Below the pieces are notes generated by a model. The model saw only the letters and a program-made list of their open reading frames with translations, did not search any database and was not told where the DNA came from. The translations under genes and the position numbers were made by a program. This document shows positions 50,887 to 57,648 of a DNA stretch of 57,648 nt, in pieces. The stretch comes from [Mycobacterium] manitobense (GTDB lineage Bacteria > Actinomycetota > Actinomycetes > Mycobacteriales > Mycobacteriaceae), in the NCBI RefSeq assembly GCF_025821665.1, contig NZ_JACKSJ010000247.1, positions 1 to 57,648 of the forward strand, read 5' to 3'. Positions within the stretch are counted from its first letter, which is position 1. The number at the start of each line of letters is the position of its first letter.

Positions 50887-52311
50887 ATGAGTCGATTCAA
50901 TCCCTCGGGTCCGCGGATGACGCGGCGCGACATGTTGGCCGCGATGGGCATCGCCGGAGCCGCCGCGGCGAGCCTGCCGGTGCTGTCGGCCTGCGGCGTG
51001 GGCGGCAAGGCCGGTGCGCCGAACGGGGCGTCGGAGATCAGCGGCGGATTCGACTGGCGCAAGGCGGCGGGGTCGACGATCAACATCCTGCAGACCCCGC
51101 ACCCCTACCAGCTGTCGTATCAGCCACTGCTGCAGGAGTTCACCGATCTCACCGGCATCAACGTCAACGTCGACCTGGTGCCCGAGGCCGACTACTTCAC
51201 CAAGTTGAACACCGAGCTCGCCGGCGGTTCGGGCAAGCACGACGCGTTCATGCTCGGTGCGTACTTCATCTGGCAGTACGGCCCGCCCGGCTGGATCGAA
51301 GACCTCGACCCCTGGCTGAAGAACAGCTCCGCCACCAGCGCGGAGTACGACTTCGAGGATATCTTCGACGGGCTGCGCACTTCCACCCGGTGGGACTTCA
51401 CCCTCGGAAACCCGTTGGGCACCGGCGGACAGTGGGCGATCCCGTGGGGGTTCGAGAACAACGTGGTGGCCTACAACAAGCGGGTCTTCGACGAGAAGGG
51501 CATCAAGAAGCTGCCCGACAACCTCGACGACTTCATCCAGCTCGCCGTCGACCTCACCGACCGCTCGGAGAACCGGTACGGCCTGTCCACCCGCGGATCC
51601 AAGTCGTGGGCGACCATCCATCCCGGCTTCATGACCCAGTACACCCGCCAGGGTGCGGTCGACTACACGTTCAACGGTTCCGAACTGGTCGCCGAGATGG
51701 ACAGCGACAAGGCCATCGATTTCACCAACAAGTGGATCGACCTCCAGCACCGGGCCGGGCCGACGTCGTGGACCACCTACGACTACCCGAATGCCACCGG
51801 CGATCTCGGCGACGGCAAGGCGATGATGGTGTTCGACGCCGACAGCGCCACCTACCCGAAGAACAAGCCGGGAGCGAGCAAGGAGGCGGGCAACATCGCG
51901 TGGTACGCGGGACCCGCAGGGCCCGACGGCAACTACAAGACGAATCTCTGGACGTGGAGCTGGGCGATGAGCTCGGCGTCGCGGAACAAGCTGCCGGCCT
52001 GGCTCTTCATCCAATGGGCCACCGGCAAGGAGTCCATGAACAAGGCCGTCCAGGGTGGCACCTACGCCGATCCGGTGCGGAAGTCGGTGTTCGACACCAC
52101 GTTCAAACGGGTCGCCGCCGATCAGTTCGGCTACCTCGAGGCGTTCGAGACGGTGATCGGGGAGTCGAAGATCCAGTTCACCCCGCAGAAGAAGTTCTTC
52201 GACACCACGCAGAGCTGGGCGGTGGCGCTGCAGGACATCTACGGCGGTGACGACGCGGCGACCCGGCTGCGCAGCCTCGCCAAGACCAACACCTCCAAGG
52301 TCAACCTCTAG
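50887..52311 (+). CDS. ABC transporter solute-binding lipoprotein (Tat-type, family 1)
   Basis: 474-residue extracellular solute-binding protein for a sugar or polyol. The N-terminus has a twin-arginine motif (M-T-R-R-D-M-L) and lipobox L-S-A-C with Cys36, so it is probably exported folded by Tat and then lipidated. The mature region has INILQTPHPYQLSYQPLLQE and FTDLTGINVNVDLVPEADYF, and many aromatic residues (WQYGPPGWIEDLDPW) likely to line a carbohydrate site. ATG 50887 is the first start after AAGGACCGAAGAC. The permeases and two ATPases follow. Confidence 0.92.
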   Translation: MSRFNPSGPRMTRRDMLAAMGIAGAAAASLPVLSACGVGGKAGAPNGASEISGGFDWRKAAGSTINILQTPHPYQLSYQPLLQEFTDLTGINVNVDLVPEADYFTKLNTELAGGSGKHDAFMLGAYFIWQYGPPGWIEDLDPWLKNSSATSAEYDFEDIFDGLRTSTRWDFTLGNPLGTGGQWAIPWGFENNVVAYNKRVFDEKGIKKLPDNLDDFIQLAVDLTDRSENRYGLSTRGSKSWATIHPGFMTQYTRQGAVDYTFNGSELVAEMDSDKAIDFTNKWIDLQHRAGPTSWTTYDYPNATGDLGDGKAMMVFDADSATYPKNKPGASKEAGNIAWYAGPAGPDGNYKTNLWTWSWAMSSASRNKLPAWLFIQWATGKESMNKAVQGGTYADPVRKSVFDTTFKRVAADQFGYLEAFETVIGESKIQFTPQKKFFDTTQSWAVALQDIYGGDDAATRLRSLAKTNTSKVNL

Positions 52312-52325
52312 GAGCGCTGGCGCAC

Positions 52326-53282
52326 ATGACAACTCAGACCCCCAAGGCTCCGGAGACGTCGCCGGAGCAGCCGGCTCGGACTCCGGGGCGCGACCTGCCC
52401 GAGGTGCCGACGTGGCGCCGCAGGCTGCGGCCGTACCTGCTCTCGATCCCGGCCCTGGTGATCGTCATCGGGATCCTCTATCCGTTCGCCGTCGGCGCGT
52501 ACTACGCCTTCCTCAACTACGCCGCGGTCAACCCCGACCCGCACTTCGTCTGGTTCCAGAACTTCGCCTCGGTGCTCGGCGATCAGGTGTTCTGGCGCAG
52601 CGTGCAGGTCACCGCGATCTTCGCGGTGCTCGCCACGGCGATCGAGACCGTGCTCGGCGTCGGGTTGGCGCTGCTGCTCAACCGGTCGTCGATCATCGGC
52701 AAGATCTTCGAGAAGGTGCTGATCCTGCCGCTGATGATCGCCCCGGTGATCGCGGGCGTCATCTGGAAGCTGATGTTCAACCCGCAGTTCGGCATCCTCA
52801 ACCACGTTCTCGGACTGGGCAACACCTTCGATTGGCTGTCGGCGGGCAACGCGCTGTTCTCGGTGATCCTGGTCGACATCTGGATCTTCACCCCGTTCGT
52901 GGCGATCCTGGTGCTCGCGGGCATCCGGTCACTGCCCAGGGAGCCGTTCGAGGCGTCCGAGGTCGACGGCGCGGGCTGGTTCTACATGTTCCGCAAGCTG
53001 ATGCTGCCGATGCTGTGGCCCTACATCCTGGTCGCCGTCATCTTCCGGTTCATGGACAACCTCAAGGTGTTCGACCACATCTACGTGCTCACCGCGGGCG
53101 GCCCGGGCGTGGCCACCCGCACCCTGCAGATCGGCGCGTTCGAGGACTCGATCATCAACCTCGACTACTCCCGCGGCAGCACCTACATGCTGCTGCTCTG
53201 GATCATCGTGTTCATCACCGCGCGCTACCTGGTGAGCGTGCTCGGCAAGGCGCAGCGTCGTGCTGCCGGAGCGGAGTCCTAG
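52326..53282 (+). CDS. polyol ABC transporter permease (MalF type)
   Basis: 318 residues with six transmembrane helices; the docking loop is EASEVDGAGWFYMFRKLMLPML (shown in two parts: EASEVDGAGW and MFRKLMLPML). A hydrophilic N-terminus of about 35 residues precedes the first helix. GGAG lies 12 nt before ATG 52326 and the next permease begins 4 nt after its stop. Typical CUT1 sugar/polyol import subunit. Confidence 0.92.
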   Translation: MTTQTPKAPETSPEQPARTPGRDLPEVPTWRRRLRPYLLSIPALVIVIGILYPFAVGAYYAFLNYAAVNPDPHFVWFQNFASVLGDQVFWRSVQVTAIFAVLATAIETVLGVGLALLLNRSSIIGKIFEKVLILPLMIAPVIAGVIWKLMFNPQFGILNHVLGLGNTFDWLSAGNALFSVILVDIWIFTPFVAILVLAGIRSLPREPFEASEVDGAGWFYMFRKLMLPMLWPYILVAVIFRFMDNLKVFDHIYVLTAGGPGVATRTLQIGAFEDSIINLDYSRGSTYMLLLWIIVFITARYLVSVLGKAQRRAAGAES

Positions 53283-53286
53283 AGAG

Positions 53287-54168
53287 ATGGCACTCAAGTT
53301 GAGCCGGGCCGAACTCCTCCCGGGCCAGAAGCGGATGTCGATCGGCGCGGTGGCCGCCGACGTCGGACTGGTGTTCTGGTTCCTGTTCTCGCTGTTCCCC
53401 ATCTTCTGGATGCTGATGCTGGCCCTGAAGAACGCCGAGCAGCAGACCACCACCTACTTCTCGTTCAGCCCGACGTGGTCGAACTTCGCCACGGTGCTGT
53501 CCGAGAAGGGCACCCAGATGACGAGCGTCGACTTCAAGGCGTCACTGCTGACCAGCCTGCTCAACTGCGGTGGCGCGGTGCTCGTCTCGCTGATCATCGG
53601 CATTCCCGCCGCCTACGCCGCCGGCCGCTGGCAGTACCGGGGCTCCAACGACCTGATGTTCCAGATGCTGTCGTTCCGCTTCGCACCGGAGCTGATGGTC
53701 ATCGTGCCGCTGTTCGTGATCTACAACCAGATCGGCCTGTTCGACACCAAGGTCGGCATGATCTGGGTGCTGCAGCTGGTCACGATGCCGCTGGTGGTGT
53801 GGATCCTGCGGTCCTACTTCCAGGACCTGCCGGAGGATCTCGAGCAGGCGGCGCTGCTCGACGGCTACACCCGCAGGCGCGCCTTCATGATGGTCGCACT
53901 GCCCATCGTGCGGCCGGGTATCGCCGCGGCGGCGCTGCTGGCGTTCATCTTCGCCTGGAACAACTACGTGTTCCCGCTCATCCTGGCCGACAGCAATGCC
54001 GGCACCGTCACCGTGGCGATCACGAAGTTCCTCGGCGGCGGCGGCCAGGCGTACTACAACCTCACGGCCGCGGCGGCGATCATCGCGGCTCTCCCGCCCC
54101 TCATCCTGGCGCTGACCATTCAGCGCTACCTGGTCCGGGGCCTGTCGTTCGGGGCGGTGAAAGCCTGA
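53287..54168 (+). CDS. polyol ABC transporter permease (MalG type)
   Basis: 293 residues, six helices, with the docking loop EQAALLDGYTRRRAFMMVALP and the periplasmic AWNNYVFPLIL typical of MalG-like CUT1 permeases. ATG 53287 is chosen over an upstream in-frame start at 53260, which would overlap the preceding gene. AGAGAG is the only ribosome-site-like sequence, so translation is probably coupled. Its stop overlaps the next ATG (TGATG). Confidence 0.92.
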   Translation: MALKLSRAELLPGQKRMSIGAVAADVGLVFWFLFSLFPIFWMLMLALKNAEQQTTTYFSFSPTWSNFATVLSEKGTQMTSVDFKASLLTSLLNCGGAVLVSLIIGIPAAYAAGRWQYRGSNDLMFQMLSFRFAPELMVIVPLFVIYNQIGLFDTKVGMIWVLQLVTMPLVVWILRSYFQDLPEDLEQAALLDGYTRRRAFMMVALPIVRPGIAAAALLAFIFAWNNYVFPLILADSNAGTVTVAITKFLGGGGQAYYNLTAAAAIIAALPPLILALTIQRYLVRGLSFGAVKA

Positions 54169-55270
54169 TGGCCACGGTATCGGTTGTCGATCTGCACAAG
54201 TCGTTCGGAAAAACTCACGCGGTCAACGGGATATCCGTCGACATCGAGGACGGCGAGTTCTTCGTCATCCTCGGGCCCAGCGGCGCGGGAAAGACCACGA
54301 CGCTCAAGTCGATCGCCGGCCTGGTCGACATCGACGGCGGGTCGGTGGCGATCGGCGGCCGGGACGTCACCCGGGTGGAGCCGTATCACCGCAACGTCGC
54401 GATGGCCTTCGAGAGCTACGCGCTGTACCCGCAGAAGACGGTCAGCGAGAACCTCGCCTCGCCGCTGAAATCGGGCAGGACGGGCCGCTACACCGAGGCG
54501 CAGCGCACCGAGCGGATCGACCAGGTCACCACCACGCTGGGGATCAACCACCTGCTCGCACGGTTCCCACGCGAGCTGTCCAACGGCCAGCGCCAGCGCG
54601 TCGCCCTGGGCCGGGTGCTGGTGCGGCCCGCCGACATCTACCTGCTCGACGAACCACTCAGCCACCTCGACGCCAAGCTGCGTGCCTCGATGCGGGCCGA
54701 GCTCAAACAACTGGGCGCGATGTCGAACACCACCACGCTCTACGTCACCCACGACTACCAGGAGGCGCTCGCGCTGGGCGATCGCATCGCCGTGATGCGC
54801 GAGGGCACCCTCGTCCAGATCGGCACTCCGGAGGAGATCTGGCGGCGACCGGCGGACACCTTCGTCGCCAAGGCGCTGGGGCAGCCGGAGATCAACCTCC
54901 TCGACGGCGTCGTCGACGACGGCCGGATCCGGCTGGGCGACGGCTCGTTCGACGTGCCGGTGCCCGCAGGCACCACGGTCGACCGGGGTGACCGCGTGCG
55001 GGTCGGACTGCGGCCCTGCGATATCCACGTCACCCCCGGTGCGGGCGCACTGCGCGGCAGGGTGACGCTCGCCGAGCGACTCGGCCGCAACGTCGAACTG
55101 GCCGTCGAGGTCGGGGGAGTGCCCCTGATCGTGCTGGCGTCCGGACGTGAGGGCGTCGACGAGGGCGCCGAGATCACCATGTCCGTTGCGGATGGCGACG
55201 TCCATGTGTTCTCCGCCGGTGACGGCGACACCGAACGGCTCGGCGCCGAGAAGATGCTGGAGGCGATGAA

Positions 55271-55274
<4 letters not shown>
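54168..55274 (+). CDS. ABC transporter ATPase A (MalK/UgpC type, Glu in the Q-loop)
   Basis: 368 residues with a C-terminal TOBE/OB regulatory domain (VRVGLRPCDIHVTPG). Walker A GPSGAGKTTTLKSI, signature LSNGQRQRVALGR, Walker B YLLDEPLSHLDAKL and H-loop YVTHDYQEAL are intact. The Q-loop reads AMAFESYALYP, with Glu where MalK proteins have Gln. The same change is present in the second ATPase. ATG 54168 overlaps the permease stop; its own stop overlaps the next GTG. Confidence 0.92.
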
Positions 55275-56394
<1,120 letters not shown>

Positions 56395-56398
<4 letters not shown>

Positions 56399-57648
56399 CC
56401 AAGCTCTTCAACGACCCGGCGCGGTTCACCGAGGACATGCTCGTCGGGTTCCTCGACGCCAACGCCCGCTACGTCGTCGGCGTGCCCGGCGGAGTGGTGC
56501 GCGCGCAGCAGACCCGGCCCGGCAAGGTCGCCGTCGTCATCGGCGGCGGATCCGGCCACTACCCGGCGTTCTGCGGCACGGTGGGAACCGGCTTCGCCGA
56601 CGGCGCCGTGGTCGGCAACATCTTCACTTCCCCGTCGGCCGAGGAGGCGGCGTCGGTGGCGCGCGCCGCGCACGGCGACGCCGGTGTGCTGCTCACCACC
56701 GGGAACTACGCCGGCGACGTGATGAACTTCGGCCTGGCGGTGACACAGCTGCGCGGCGAGGGCATCGACGCGCATTACTTCGCCGTCACCGACGACGTCG
56801 CCAGTGCCCCGAAGGGCGAGGAGTCCAAGAGACGCGGCATCGCAGGCGATTTCACCGTCTTCAAGTGCGCGAGCGCCGCCGCCGAGGAGGGTCTCGACCT
56901 GGCCGGTGTGGTCGCGGTCGCGGAAGCCGCGAACGCCGCCACCCGCACCCTCGGCGTGGCGTTCGACGGCTGCACGCTGCCGGGCGCCGATCATCCGCTG
57001 TTCACCGTGCCCGAGGGCACGATGGGCGTCGGGCTCGGCATCCACGGCGAACCGGGCGTGGCCGAGGAGTCGATGCCGACCGCGGCGGACCTGGCCGTCA
57101 CCCTCGTCGACGGCGTGCTGGCGGAGAAACCGGACGACGCCCGGGAGCGGATCGCGGTGATCCTCAACGGGCTCGGCCGCACCAAGTACGAGGAGCTGTT
57201 CGTGGTCTGGGGCGAGGTGGCACGGCTGCTGCGCGAGCGGGGCTACACCGTCGTGGACCCGGAGGTGGGTGAACTCGTCACCAGCCTCGACATGGCGGGC
57301 TGCTCACTGACCGTGATGTGGCTGGACGAGACGCTCGAGCGGTACTGGACCGCACCGGCGGACACGCCTGCCTACCGGAAGGGCGCGGTGCCGGTCGGAG
57401 AGCAGGGTCCGCGGCGCACGGACACCGACACCGGATCCGCACCCGAGGCGCCGCGGCCGGCCGAACTCTCCGACGACGACAGTCGGTCCGGCGGCCGGCT
57501 GGTCGCGCGGGCGCTCGAGGCGATGGCCGACATGCTCGCCGACGCGGAGGACGAACTCGGCCGCATCGACGCGGTCGCCGGCGACGGCGACCACGGCCGC
57601 GGCATGGTGAAGGGATCCTCGGCCGCCCGTGCTGCCGCCGCCCGCGCC
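56395..57648 (+). CDS. DAK-family (dihydroxyacetone/erythrulose) kinase, 3' end outside window
   Basis: ATP-dependent ketose kinase with DhaK and DhaL domains, 418 codons visible and still open at the last base. DhaK part (about 1-325): VVIGGGSGHYPAFCG and the substrate-binding His217 in GIHGEPG. DhaL part from about 355: AVAGDGDHGRGMVKG, with the Asp residues (397, 399) that hold ATP-Mg. ATG 56395 overlaps the ATPase stop. In M. smegmatis, DAK-family kinases phosphorylate erythrulose in threitol catabolism, and the sequence is of that type as I recall it. Isomerase genes would be expected beyond the window. Confidence 0.92.

Noticed and set aside
53475..54167. N-terminal extension of ATPase A
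   Set aside because: The open frame upstream of ATG 54168 lies inside the permease gene and translates to Arg/Gly/Pro-rich shadow sequence.

Overview
The window is high-GC actinobacterial DNA, almost certainly from a mycobacterium of the Mycolicibacterium type. The evidence is the aerobic cobalamin genes in mycobacterial form (fused CobIJ, an aerobic CobN of 1194 residues), RbpA, a polyprenol-phosphate mannose synthase next to Lnt, F420-type PPOX proteins, and gene order matching the M. tuberculosis Rv2073c-Rv2049c region as I recall it. Coding density is very high, no gap between genes exceeds 300 bp, and I see no rRNA, tRNA, CRISPR array or insertion sequence.

Region 1 (1-16650) is the cobalamin block. 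An SDR gene cut by the window edge leads into cobL-cobM-cobK on the plus strand. These converge on a minus-strand unit read cobG-cobH-cobIJ-phosphotransferase. A small hypothetical gene, an alkylsulfatase-like TauD/AtsK dioxygenase and a four-gene glycine-betaine/choline-type ABC transporter (proW-proV-proZ-proX) sit between cobG and cobN. Just before cobN is a 35-residue membrane peptide gene. Its leader carries two Crp-type boxes, a sigma-A-like promoter and a 19-bp palindrome.

Region 2 (16650-23820) is conserved mycobacterial core. It holds two tandem PPOX proteins, a dienelactone hydrolase, then a compact fxsA-amidohydrolase-lnt-ppm1 unit, converging on rbpA, with a small zinc-finger-like protein divergent from rbpA. 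Both fxsA and rbpA have upstream GGAAC-N18-GTT elements typical of ECF (SigH/SigE) promoters.

Region 3 (23900-38100) is more accessory. It has a lipoprotein, an ssuCBAD sulfonate uptake and desulfonation operon, a membrane protein, another lipoprotein, and a carboxylesterase-copper amine oxidase-phosphotransferase/DUF7064-like fusion series. A UPF0060 protein, a small DUF2945/DUF3140 pair and an SCO6745-like protein follow.

Region 4 (37375-57648) is dominated by sugar and polyol metabolism. It includes a GntR regulator with gluconokinase and gluconate permease, then RDD, DoxX (with an unusual 11-residue repeat tail), DUF6328 and DHFR-like proteins. After these come a xylulokinase, a LysR regulator, a thioesterase and a second FGGY kinase. 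The last part is a SorC-controlled polyol locus: SDR, SorC regulator, zinc alcohol dehydrogenase, solute-binding lipoprotein, two permeases, two different ATPases and a DAK-family kinase cut by the window end. By family content it resembles tetritol (threitol/erythritol) catabolism described in M. smegmatis; the substrate is inferred, not shown.

The genes link up in several ways. Lnt would acylate the window's many lipoproteins. The two sulfur-scavenging systems (AtsK-like and Ssu) are complementary. Crp-type boxes recur before the small ORF/cobN, gntK and the polyol operon, suggesting shared catabolic control.
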